A stretch of 46,619 bases of DNA from Calycina herbarum (taxonomy: Eukaryota > Ascomycota > Leotiomycetes > Helotiales > Pezizellaceae): contig LLEY01000294.1 in assembly GCA_001414485.1 (NCBI GenBank), positions 1 through 46,619 of the forward strand, read 5' to 3'. Shown piece after piece: positions 31,609 through 41,087 of this stretch (position 1 is the first letter of the stretch; each line of letters starts with the position of its first letter). The position numbers and the translations under genes are program-made. The notes below the pieces were generated by a model. The model had not been told where the DNA came from. It saw only the letters and a program-made list of their open reading frames with translations, and searched no databases.

Positions 31609-32508
31609 TCATGCATCGAAATAAGTTCCATTTTCCAAATCCTCAAGGAGCTTAGAATGTGTTGGCTTCCATCCAAATTCCTTCTGCGTCTTATCACCAG
31701 ATGTCGGGCTATTCATCGAAAGAGGCCAAGACATGAAACCAAAATGAGCAGCAGCCTCCTCAACGGACTTCGACACAACAGGAACATCCAACTTTCGACC
31801 AATGATCTCAGCGATATCCTTCGTTGCGACAGCCTGGTCATGAACAGCATGATATCTCGAACCAGCGATGCCCTTCTCAAGTACCAATCTGTACAATACG
31901 GCAGCATCACACTTATGACTTGACGGCCACACATTTTTTCCATCGCCAATGTATCCCGACACGCCCTTCTCCTTGGCCACCTTGATGAGCATTGGAACAA
32001 ATCCATGGTCGCCATCCCCATGAGTCGAAGGTGGCAGACAGATGACCATGGCTCGCACACCCGATGATGCGAACTCAAGAGCTCTCATCTCGCCCTTGGC
32101 CCGACCATGAGCTAAACCCTCCTTACCCCGCTTATCATCTTCAGTAGCGATGACACCATCAGTTCTGATTCCCAAAGTTCCAGAGGTATTGATGAACGGT
32201 TTGCCACTGCCCTCGAGTGCGCTGCCGATTGCCTCGATGGCGGCGAAATCAATAGCACAGCTTTTCGGGAAGTTGGAGAAATCGTGGACGAAGCCGAGAT
32301 GAATGACGCCGTCAGATTCTGTCGCTCCTTGTTTGAGGATCTCGAAATCCTCGAGTGTTCCTCGTAGGGCTTTTGATCCTGCTGCTTCGAGTCTTTTGGC
32401 GGATTCTTCAGAGCGGACGAGACCTAAGACCGTGTGGCCTGCTTTCTGAAGCTCTTTGACGACTTCTGTTCCGACGAATCCAGTTGCGCCAGTTACGAAA
32501 ACGTGCAT
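31609..32508 (-). CDS. NAD(P)-dependent epimerase / extended short-chain dehydrogenase
   Basis: 299 residues in one exon. The start used is the ATG at 32508 because it places the Rossmann motif GATGFVG at residues 7-13 right at the N-terminus, as usual; the frame is open back to 32610. Further landmarks: GVIHLGFVHDF (the nucleotide-proximal strand, near residue 70), NTSGTLG (the usual catalytic Ser region), and RAKGEMRALEFAS where the family YxxxK helix would sit, here without the Tyr. Members are cytosolic NAD(P)H-dependent reductases or epimerases. The missing canonical Tyr makes exact chemistry uncertain. It may or may not belong to the metabolite cluster 3 kb away. Confidence 0.85.
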   Translation of the reverse strand: MHVFVTGATGFVGTEVVKELQKAGHTVLGLVRSEESAKRLEAAGSKALRGTLEDFEILKQGATESDGVIHLGFVHDFSNFPKSCAIDFAAIEAIGSALEGSGKPFINTSGTLGIRTDGVIATEDDKRGKEGLAHGRAKGEMRALEFASSGVRAMVICLPPSTHGDGDHGFVPMLIKVAKEKGVSGYIGDGKNVWPSSHKCDAAVLYRLVLEKGIAGSRYHAVHDQAVATKDIAEIIGRKLDVPVVSKSVEEAAAHFGFMSWPLSMNSPTSGDKTQKEFGWKPTHSKLLEDLENGTYFDA

Positions 32509-33326
32509 GTTGAAGGTATGTTTTAGAAGTGTTGTGCTTGGGATACTGAGAGGCTTGTGGTTGATTTTGAGTTTGAAAGTTTGAAAGCCTTGAAAACTTG
32601 TTGTGTGCACAATTTAAGAGGCTTTGAGAGCCATCATTATATATCCTCTTCTTCTGAGATGGACCTAGTCAATATTTTCCGTAGATGGAGGACTTAACGG
32701 ATTTTACAACTCGTTCCGCGGACAACGACTCGCCCCCAGATTGATTCCCATGGAAATCATGATTTCATGGCTTCATGATTAACAAAAACACATTCTTTGT
32801 TATATCAATGGCTGACCACTGGAGACCAATAGGTGAACCTCAAATACGAGTTGGGGTTAGTCTGGTTTCGGGATGACTGGGGCAGAGTGGATGATCTTCA
32901 GTTGGCGAATCAGTGATGAGCAAAGAACTCCACATCCCTTTTGGGTAATGAACGGCTCCGAGTGTAAATCCCGAGTCTTTGTAAGACCACCATTTTGTAA
33001 GTGAGAAGAAATTTAATGGCTGGCACAGTTCACACGTTTCGTCAGGCTCATGTGGTGGTAATCGGTGATTTCTATTCCCCGCAGACTTCAGCTACGGAAG
33101 TCAGATTACCAATGCTAGCCTGCCGCCCCTTAATTGACCCGTGACTGGATTCATGCTCCAACAGGAAGCTATAGTGAGGGGGCTTCTTTCCATCTCTGGT
33201 TCATCCATTTGGGTATCTTTTCTTCCTCCTGGCTTTCACATCATGCTTCTTCCTTCGCTTCCGACTCCTCCAAGAGTAGTTACAACCTGTTACTCTTTTA
33301 AATTTTGAATTTTTCCAACCGAGCTT
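32509..33326. other. Promoter of the epimerase gene and 3' flank of the HET gene
   Basis: Both neighbours are on the minus strand. The epimerase side has a poorly conserved TATATATCC stretch (32638-32646) about 130 bp upstream of its ATG. A TTTTAAATTTTGAATTTTT run lies near 33296-33315, just past the HET stop. No ORF, RNA gene or repeat is recognised. Confidence 0.45.
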
Positions 33327-35258
33327 TCACCTAAAATTAAATATCTTCTCCTTCCTCAGCCCCTTTTCAACCATTGCCCTCATTTCTCCATCCATGAACC
33401 CGAGGACGAAGCAAGGCCCAACAAGGACGTAGTGGTCCTCAAGCCTTCTAACAACAACTGGTACATCACATCCCCACAGTACACACACCATATCTCCAGG
33501 CTGAGTACCGAGAGGACCAACACCAAAGTAACCTTTGTTGAGTGCAAACATTGTTCTGCCTTTCAGGCAACTGGCTGCCTCGGCGAGGAAGGCCATGGTG
33601 TTTTCGAATCCTCGTTTATTGTTGTGTTCTTCAGGCCAATTGACTGATGCCGATGTTGATCCCAGGAATGGTTCAAGGATTTCGGATAGACCGAGGTTCC
33701 TACTCTCTACTGTTCTCTCGCTGTATTTCATGAATGATTCCGCATAATCCGGAATACTGCCATCTTCATTTGCTGTCGCCGACTCCTGCTCCAAGACAGA
33801 TTTTAACAAATCTTCCGGACTTTTCTTGTTCATGAACTGCAGCATGTATAAGAATCCGGCAGCGAGATCAAAGAACTCTTTTCTTGTGGGGGTCAATCTA
33901 CTCTCCACTCCCGGAATTTGATCCAAAATCATCGTTCGGAAGATTGCTTGAAGTCCAGGAATCCCAGTTGGATACTTTTGATTCAACCTATATTTCCTGT
34001 ACTCGCCTCCAAGCATGCGGAATGGGTTTTCTGCCATGATTTCAGCCGAGTCGACTTCCAGTACTGTTCCGCACCTGACTCCAGTCGCAAAGAATCGGAG
34101 AACATTCTGCTCCCCGAGTACTTCATCTTCTCCGAAGTTCCGTACTGCTTTGGAATGCCCAGATGCATCGTATAGCCTTCGTAAAGGGGAAGATGCTCCT
34201 TTTTCCCAGGTTGGCACCCAAGACGGAAGATCAAATCTCTCCACTGCATCCAAATCCGCAATACCTGCTCTTTCCAAAATCTTTAGATTGTCGCAGTCGT
34301 TAATTTTCCCCGCCGCAAAATTGATAAGCATCTTTCTCACACATCTGGTGTCGTCTGCAATATCGTCCGGTTTTCCTGTTTTCCTCGAAAGTGTCGTCAA
34401 TTGAGCCGGGGAGTAGTTCGAAATCTGAGTGTCTTGACACAACTCAACCAAATTCAGAACTCCGGGCCAATAACCTGGTTTTTTCCGCCTAGAGAGCAAG
34501 CTAGAGTGCAAACGCAGTCTTCTGGATGCTGCTACGGCGGGTGCCATTGCGTTTATGTTGTTCCCGATAATTTTGGCAAACCGGGGTTCTTCCAACGTCT
34601 TCCACATTTCGACTACTTTCTCCAAATCATCGAAAGGAATCTTCTTCTTCCCGCAAAGAAGGGCAGATTGACGAGCCACAACCAATTGTTGTAAAACCCA
34701 TCTCTGTTTCCAAAATGGCATTTCAAACAAATCGTCGGCTTGCTGCCAACTTTGCCTCTTCCACAGCTCCGGTTTCTTCATCAGAGCCTGAACTTGAGTC
34801 ACATCTTCAAAATCGCACTCGACTTTCGCCCAAGCTTGCAAAAAGTTCAATGCTCCGTTGGTCCACCTCGAACTGTCGCCCACCCAAGCGAACAGCTCAT
34901 CAGCTGCCGCAAAAATCTTCGCGATCAAAGTCGCTTGCTGGGTTTTCTCTTCCTCGTCGTCTTGATTCACGCAAAGATCTTCTACCCATGCGGATTCCTG
35001 CTCATGGTGATGCAGTAGTCGAATTGCGGTGTCCAGATGTTTCGTAACAAATATCCGTGAACCATTCAAAATCAGCGATCGACGATCATAATCCTCGCTG
35101 GTGAACCCCACATAAAGCGCCTTGAATTTTGGTCTGGAAGAAATGGCGAGACTGGTGGTTCGTGTCGTGACCCGAATTGACATCCCCGGGTCGTCGGGGA
35201 CATCGATTGAACAAAGGCGAAATTCATTTTTTGTGTGATCGATTTGCGGATATTTCAT
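33327..35258 (-). CDS. HET-domain (heterokaryon incompatibility) protein
   Basis: 643 residues from the ATG at 35258 (MKYPQIDHTKNEFRL, matching the usual N-terminal RL element). The frame is open to an alternative ATG at 35354 that would add 32 basic residues. The HET domain occupies about residues 45-150: ALYVGFTSED in place of the usual SYxWG, SAWVEDLCVNQDDEEEKTQQ matching the DxxCINQ motif, and ADELFAWVGDSS. The C-terminal third has the familiar block NKGYFGVGPLGTQPGD, VCVLWGCDVPVVVRR and YVLVGPCFVLGFMDGEM. HET proteins act in the cytosol in non-self recognition and can trigger cell death on fusion of unlike hyphae; subtelomeric, fast-evolving copies are common. No repeat domain (NACHT, WD40) is attached. 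The single exon is intact. Confidence 0.9.
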   Translation of the reverse strand: MKYPQIDHTKNEFRLCSIDVPDDPGMSIRVTTRTTSLAISSRPKFKALYVGFTSEDYDRRSLILNGSRIFVTKHLDTAIRLLHHHEQESAWVEDLCVNQDDEEEKTQQATLIAKIFAAADELFAWVGDSSRWTNGALNFLQAWAKVECDFEDVTQVQALMKKPELWKRQSWQQADDLFEMPFWKQRWVLQQLVVARQSALLCGKKKIPFDDLEKVVEMWKTLEEPRFAKIIGNNINAMAPAVAASRRLRLHSSLLSRRKKPGYWPGVLNLVELCQDTQISNYSPAQLTTLSRKTGKPDDIADDTRCVRKMLINFAAGKINDCDNLKILERAGIADLDAVERFDLPSWVPTWEKGASSPLRRLYDASGHSKAVRNFGEDEVLGEQNVLRFFATGVRCGTVLEVDSAEIMAENPFRMLGGEYRKYRLNQKYPTGIPGLQAIFRTMILDQIPGVESRLTPTRKEFFDLAAGFLYMLQFMNKKSPEDLLKSVLEQESATANEDGSIPDYAESFMKYSERTVESRNLGLSEILEPFLGSTSASVNWPEEHNNKRGFENTMAFLAEAASCLKGRTMFALNKGYFGVGPLGTQPGDMVCVLWGCDVPVVVRRLEDHYVLVGPCFVLGFMDGEMRAMVEKGLRKEKIFNFR

Positions 35259-36472
35259 CGTTGCTTCCTCCAAACAATTCCTCTCTCCCTTTTCACGCCC
35301 GTCAATGCGAGGAGATCTAGATACTGTTATACAGATCTCGGCGCGTCGTGTCAAACCAGATCTGAAATATCTTGGCTCTTCGTTGTCATGAAACCAGAGA
35401 TCAAACCATAGCCAAGAATCGGTTCGCGAACAAACCTAATATTTTTCTCTGGGCGTCTCTTCTTTTGTTTATGAAAAAGGGAAGGGAAGACGTGTTCCCC
35501 GGTCCAGAATTTGTGGTTTTTTTCTTTTGACGCTTTGCATGGGGAGGCGTTTCTTTGGGTGGGGAACAACGGTCATGTGTCACTTTGTCACCGGAAAAGC
35601 CGGCGGCATGCGGGCACAGTAAGCCAAGGGATCTGCCTCGGCATTCGTGGAGCAAAAAGTATAAACGTTGACTTGTTACGATGATTAATTTGCTCGATTG
35701 TTGTCTTGGAATGGTTGTCTTTATCTGTTGTGTTGCGGAGGAGTGAATCGTGTTGTGCGAGTGAGGGTTGAACAGCTGTGATTCAGCGAGCCAAGTAGCG
35801 GTCAGTGGACCCCTCCTCCTCGCTTTTTCTTTCTGTTAGCGAGATTGAGAATTTGAGACTGCGAAGATTTCTTTCCTTCATGTCTGACTTCTTGAGACTT
35901 GGGTCACATTTGATCTTCCAAGAGAAACATATTTGAAAAGCGTGTTTACTTGTTCTTACCGCGAAGAAAATGTTGAGGTGGTATGATTGTGGATCAGCCC
36001 CTACACCCGTTTTGGGACCTAGTCAGCTTCAAAACACGTGCGGGTATCATTGGTTATTTTACTGCCGGCCTGTCTTTTTATGTTCACTCGTCCATTGTTA
36101 CTTGAATATCTTGTTACACAGTGTTTCCAAATAATGCAGAGTTGGGGTTAAGTTTTATATTGAAGTGCTAAACGATAGTAGAGCTAAGTTCCTCCTAATT
36201 TATTTTCCCTAGAGTTATGAAAGTCTGAGAGTATGAAAGTTTGAAAAGAGTGAGTGCTAATCGAGGGATTGCATCTCAATTCAAAATCTTATTTGTCTCC
36301 TTCCTAGTATCAGTCTTAAGAGCTCCTACCTCTTTTAGTCTGTGAGCCAGAAGCTTCTCAGAAGCCATGCTTGCTACCTTGCTTACTGCCTGGAAAGAAA
36401 AAGTCAGGGCGTTTGTTTGGATCCCATGGTTCTGTTACTACAAATCTCTCGACACTCAGGGGGTTGAATTGA
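35259..36472. other. HET promoter and gene-poor spacer
   Basis: About 1.2 kb. Open frames here are short and overlap on opposite strands. No repeat or RIP-like tract is seen. The left part is presumably the HET promoter. Confidence 0.45.
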
Positions 36473-37266
36473 CTAGGAGCAACAAGACGCCAAGAGGTTT
36501 AAGTTTTTGGTGGTGGGGTTCTTTGGAAGTGTTCGTAGAACACGGCAAAGGTCCCATTCATATTTCAAAACTCCTGGCTTAATAGTTTCTCTTGTGAGAG
36601 AAGCCAAAGTATGCCATCTCTTCCCACATTCTTTGGCCAAGTCTTCTCTGATATCTTTTGGAAGTACGAGAGCGCCTCCTTCGGGGATGCTTGTGAAATG
36701 TGCTTTGTATTAATCATTCTCGCGCACTACGCGCCGCAAGATTTCCTTTTCAATAGGAGGCCACCATCTACTATCAACACCGCGGTCTGTGCTGCAGAAA
36801 GCTGTTTTAACAATGTTCTTGAAGACATTGTCGGGGTCCAGGAACATCCTCCATTCGAACTCTTCTGCGCTTATCATCTTCTTCGCCGATCCTTCCCTAA
36901 CCCATTCTTTTACAATACTTGGATCTTTATAAGTCATCTGTCGGGCGACTCCAATCAAGGTTTCAAGAATCTCTTTACCCCCCTCCTCCTGTACATAACC
37001 CTTTTTTCGCGGTCACTTGAAGCCTTCTCCGAGCCTGTTGCCATGCGCTTAGTCCATTTTAGACCTACTGGGTCCGCAACACCTGCTTCCCCCCTAGTAC
37101 TTCTCTGCAGCCCAATCCTTTTGGTTCTGAGAATGAAGAGCACTGTAATGATCAAACATGTTGTGAGCGCATCTGAGTGTGTTGAAGAAAGTTTAAAACC
37201 GTACCTAGAGTTTTTGGTTCTCTTGTTTTGGTGTCTTGGATGATCTCTTGAGATGAGCGATGGCAA
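36473..37266 (-). pseudogene. Uncharacterised degraded coding region
   Basis: The minus strand has protein-like composition over about 250 codons, but in two frames with a stop. From 37266 a frame with one hydrophobic segment (CLIITVLFIL) runs to a G-run at 36981-36986. Beyond it a different frame continues with EILETLIGVARQ, EEFEWRMFLDPDNVFKNI and WWPPIEKEIL to TAA at 36712-36710, then in the same frame with FTSIPEGGALVLPKDIRED and KECGKRWHTL to TAG at 36473. The TAA lies where CAA would allow read-on. I do not recognise the family. An antisense frame of 210 codons (36611-37243) is the alternative, but it looks less protein-like. Confidence 0.4.
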
Positions 37267-38589
37267 CCCGATAGAGAGAGAGAAGAAGTTTGTATACTTC
37301 TTTTCCTACGGCGCAGTCAATAGGTCGCGAGGTGAGTGAGAAATAAACTTGGTGGCATATCGATAGTTCTTTGTTTCGACATTCCAACTCACGAACTTCC
37401 ACATATTGCTTTGACTTTTGGTTACAAAAAGGAAAGCAATGCTTTCAATTCACTTCCCACCAATTGCACGGAAGATCAGTTGGGTCATCATGTTCATTGC
37501 AGTGTCATTTCAACTGGAACTTCTCTTCTCTTTTGTTGTAACATTTAACTTCCAACTTCATCAAGTTAGTCCAACAGCCTATTTATTTCTTGATTTTTGA
37601 TCGCATGATCACCGTTATATTTACGTAAGGAGAACCCCAGAGCAAAACAATGCCGCCAGTTCCCTTAAATCTTCCGAGAAATGCTAGTGGCATGGTGAGA
37701 TGATGGTTGCTGGCTTGTTGGTTAAGGAATTTTCCCTCATTTTCACATTGAATTTTCAACCGCCTCGTGGCGAAGGAGCGCTTTAAAAGGCTGGTCGCCT
37801 CAATGCAATTCTTCTTCTAGTTTACGTTGGTTTAGAATATCATTCTTGCAGCTCATTTTGTGGTGTTGTGATTTCATTAGATATAACAGCCCGTGGGCGA
37901 TAGAAGGTCTTCGCTGGCCCTGCTCTTGCTTCATCATTAGCATTGGAAGTGAATTTCGGATATACAGATTAATTGAAAAAGAACCCCACGAATGTCTGTT
38001 AAATGCTGGTTGGTTATAAGGTAAGCGAATTTCGAACACGGCTTAAAGCGAACCAACAATTGGGGACCAACGCCTGAGATTCGCATTCCCATCGATCATG
38101 GGAATGAAGAATCCCATGGGTCTTGGGAGCCATCTCCACCGCAAAGATTATTTGCTCCCTCCTCTTCGGAATTTCTTTCTGTATGTGACATCAGGCTCGC
38201 TTAAATTGAAACCAAGACCGGCATTTCAATTCCAGCACGAGATCCCATTTGCAGGGGGTAAAATTTTAGCATGAGTCGTTCCTGAATACCAAGATAATGA
38301 AGTTCTGTTTATCTAGATGCGAATTTCTCCTTTGTTTACTTCAAATGACGAAGTACGTTTGACTATAATAAACAAATCAAAAACGGATAAGTTGGCTCAG
38401 CTTCATGTACAGTTCTCATCCTTTAGCTTGGACGTTGGGGTGTGAATACTACTCCTATGAGCAAAAGTTCAAGAAATACTGAAGTGCCTTGAAACAAAAT
38501 GCGAAAGATTTCTCACTCCTCAATTTAATAACCTTTGTACACCTACAGTGAGTTGCGATTTAAGCTTCCCTTTTAACGATATTTTAAAA
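37267..38589. other. Spacer without recognisable genes
   Basis: Mixed-composition DNA of about 1.3 kb. Open frames are under 80 codons with no protein-like pattern. No repeat or RNA gene is recognised. Confidence 0.45.
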
Positions 38590-38930
38590 ACCGTACGTTT
38601 TTATAAAATTTCTTATTTCTTAGACACTCTTTCCCTCTTTACCTAACAATAACGTATATTATTATATCCCTGAGAACAGCTAATAAGAACTCTATACCCC
38701 CTTTCTTACTCTAAGAACTTTTTAGGAAGAAAACAGACACGTTTATATGTCTAAGTTTTTATAGGGTCCTAGTAAAGACTACTTAACTTTACAAGGGTAT
38801 GAAAAATTTTCTTATAAAAAGGGGGTTTTCTAAGAATCAACTATTACTAAGTTTATTCTTATTATACTTACTTAGATATAGTATAGTAATAAATAGAGAG
38901 GAGGTATAAGCTCGTTATCCTCTCCATAAA
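38590..38930. repeat. Short AT-rich, RIP-like relic
   Basis: About 340 bp in which CpA/TpG become scarce and TpA common (TTATTATATCCC, TATACTTACTTAGATATAGT), as in the repeat block left of 16 kb, bordered by normal DNA. No LTR, TIR or coding motif is visible. It is probably a decayed transposon fragment. Confidence 0.5.
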
Positions 38931-39020
38931 AATTCGGGAATCGCTTCCACTCGTCAATTAAGATTTGTTCTGTGTACTTCCTCCGTTGAAAGAAGGGATA
39001 TTTCTTCATCCGCCTTTTCG

Positions 39021-39664
39021 TCACCTCCAAAACTTTGGGACGATGATGTTTACAATCGTCGTCGAACCAGTGGAAACAAAACGGCCCGACAACCTACAAA
39101 ATCATCTCGTTGAAAGTATATTTTTCAAAGGCAGGCCGCCACGTTGATTCCGGATTCGGGATTGTACTTACTGCCCTCGCTTTAAGGCCGGATGTATAAA
39201 ACCATGTCCGCTTCCGATGATTTTCCCCTTCGCATTCTTCCGGGGTGGGTTTGTCTTTACACCCGGACACTTGGAAACTTCTTCAGCGATCCATGACCAT
39301 GTTTTCTCGAGTTGCTCCGGTATGGTGAGTTCTTGGGTCACCGACATTCGTGTCTTCGAAGGGAAATATTTGAGTTGTAGTTTTATCGGTCATTTTGAAA
39401 CGGCAGTGTTTAATCCATGGCACCAGTTTGTGGTTTTGAATAAATTCAAGAAGTAATTGACCTAATATAGTTGGGTCTTGGTCTTTGTTCAGAAAACCAA
39501 CCTTGGCTCCTTTGTTCAATCCGACAGACTCCAACTATTAAACAACATCGGACCACAAGGGCAGCGAAGACCAATAGGAATTGCGCAGTCAATAACCAGA
39601 AACCCGTTGAAAGTAAACTTAAATTCGCCGAGAAAGGTTGGTATCCTTGGTGTTGGTCACCCAT
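39021..39664 (-). other. Uncharacterised minus-strand coding remnants
   Basis: The minus strand shows protein-like but disjointed pieces. There is an ATG frame from 39664 with a hydrophobic segment (WLLTAQFLLVFAALVV), a second frame with LLLEFIQNHKLVPWIKHC, and a third from ATG 39347 (VTQELTIPEQLEKTWSWIAE, then GHGFIHPAL). The third could splice at a GTAAGT donor (39171) to an acceptor ending at 39094 and stop at 39021, giving 82 residues. No single model joins all pieces. I do not recognise the protein; it may be a decaying gene or a chance pattern. Confidence 0.25.
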
Positions 39665-40228
39665 TGGTTAATTTGGCCTCCCCCTTGGCATAAGACACAC
39701 GTCACTTGATGATTTCCGAATGTTACAAATACAAAGACCAGAATAACATGCAAGATCCAATAATTCCAGTACTAGTGCTTCCACTATGGCACTTCAATTA
39801 TCCTAAAGTTGAGGTTTGAAAAAATAATGTGTCGAAGACCGATTTTGTTGTAACCGCCACCTCACCTCTCCATTAACAAACAATACACATCAACCTACAT
39901 CTCCAAATGCCAAACTCACCTCCCAGCATCTCACATACCCTCCCCCTCATTTCAAGTACACCTCAAGTCCCAGAAAAGAATCTATCAACTCCGTACCACT
40001 GTAACACCTTTAGCCCAACAAGGAAACCAAGAGAAGCGATCAGTAACACAATGCAACACCATGAACTCATCACCGTAACCACGGGGAAATTACAAATCTT
40101 CAAATTTCCACATCCATATCCCCTTCTCCGTCCCATCACCTTTCCCCATCCCCACAATCCCACCAACCCTCAAACCCCAATTCCACTTCTAAACACCCGA
40201 AGACGAAAGACAAGAGAAGAGAGCAAAT
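39665..40228. other. Upstream region of the hydrophobin-like gene
   Basis: It includes a C- and A-rich, G-poor stretch (39850-40220) typical of a fungal promoter or 5' leader. Overlapping open frames on both strands here reflect this composition and not coding. Confidence 0.5.
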
Positions 40229-40773
40229 ATGAAATCCATCGTATCAATTCTCGTTGTAGGAGGGTTAGGAGTCAAAGCATGGACCTGTCAATCCCCAACC
40301 GTACCCTCAGAATACCAAGCAGCATGTTGCGACATCCAAGTTTCTCAGAATAGTACCGGGTTTGTGGGAAAAGATTGTATGTCCCATTCCTCCTCTCAGC
40401 CCTCTCTCCCGGATTTCCATTCAGCACCCACACCCTCTGATCCCCTAGTCTTTCCAACCCCTCAAGGCTAACATCTTTATCTCCAACAACAGGTTTCACA
40501 GCAACACCCCTCGAAGAAGATTCAACCCAATTCTATTGTTTGATCGAAGATTCTTATGCTGGTTGTTGTGGAAAGGTTTGTCTTCGCTTTTCCCCCTTCC
40601 CTTTTCTCCAATCCCCACCCACACTCGAACTCGAACTCAAAATTGCTGCTACCATCGGAGGCAAAGAAGTACGATACTAATACGTTGTGGTTGATTAGGA
40701 AAACAAAACTACCCACACAGCACCATGCGTTAATGTCATTGAGGGATGGAAGAGACCCGAGTTGAGATTTTGA
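40229..40773 (+). CDS. Small secreted eight-cysteine protein, hydrophobin-like
   Basis: Three exons (40229-40376, 40493-40575, 40699-40773) with clean splice sites (GTATGT with GGCTAACA branch; GTTTGT with TACTAATACG branch) give 101 residues. Residues 1-17 (MKSIVSILVVGGLGVKA) form a signal peptide. The mature part has exactly eight Cys in the order C-CC-C-C-CC-C with gaps of 12, 15, 14, 8 and 11 residues. This is the hydrophobin order, but the gaps differ from the tight class II spacing, so it is a divergent hydrophobin or another eight-Cys secreted protein. Two sequons (NST, NKT) could be glycosylated. Hydrophobins coat hyphae and spores; an effector role cannot be excluded. It is convergent with the transcription factor. 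Confidence 0.75.
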
Positions 40774-41087
40774 ACGGAGTGGAGGGAAGGGGGAGGAGAA
40801 GTGGAGAGAGGAGAGAAGGGGCTTAAGTTGGGTTAGGGTCGAAGGAGTGAATGGAAGGCATGCTTGTGACGGGAATTCGACATCAGTTACAAAAGAGGGA
40901 CTTTGGGGTTTGTGGGGAAAAAACACTCAGAGCAGACAAGATAGAATCTCATTCCTAGATTGATCTACGAGTCATGTCTGTTCTCAATTCCAGCTTCAAC
41001 ACAGCCAATGCATTTTCCATTTTCCTTTCTCAAATCCCACCCTAACACCCCCGCCACCCCAAAGGGTATCAATCATCGACCCAGCCC
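40774..41087. other. Convergent intergenic region
   Basis: About 310 bp between the 3' ends of the secreted-protein gene and the transcription factor. It holds purine-rich (40771-40830) then C-rich stretches and no credible ORF. Confidence 0.45.

Noticed and set aside
36611..37243. 210-codon plus-strand ORF as a gene
   Set aside because: No domain or signal is seen, and it is antisense to a more protein-like, though broken, minus-strand reading. Kept only as the alternative.
38872..39093. Coding frame VVGPFCFHWFDDD running into the AT-rich patch as evidence of a gene cut by a repeat
   Set aside because: The frame does not match the phase of the upstream exon; the phase-correct splice stops at 39021.
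39907..40353. 148-codon plus-strand ORF before the hydrophobin-like gene
   Set aside because: It overlaps the signal peptide exon in another frame and reflects a C/A-rich, G-poor promoter stretch.
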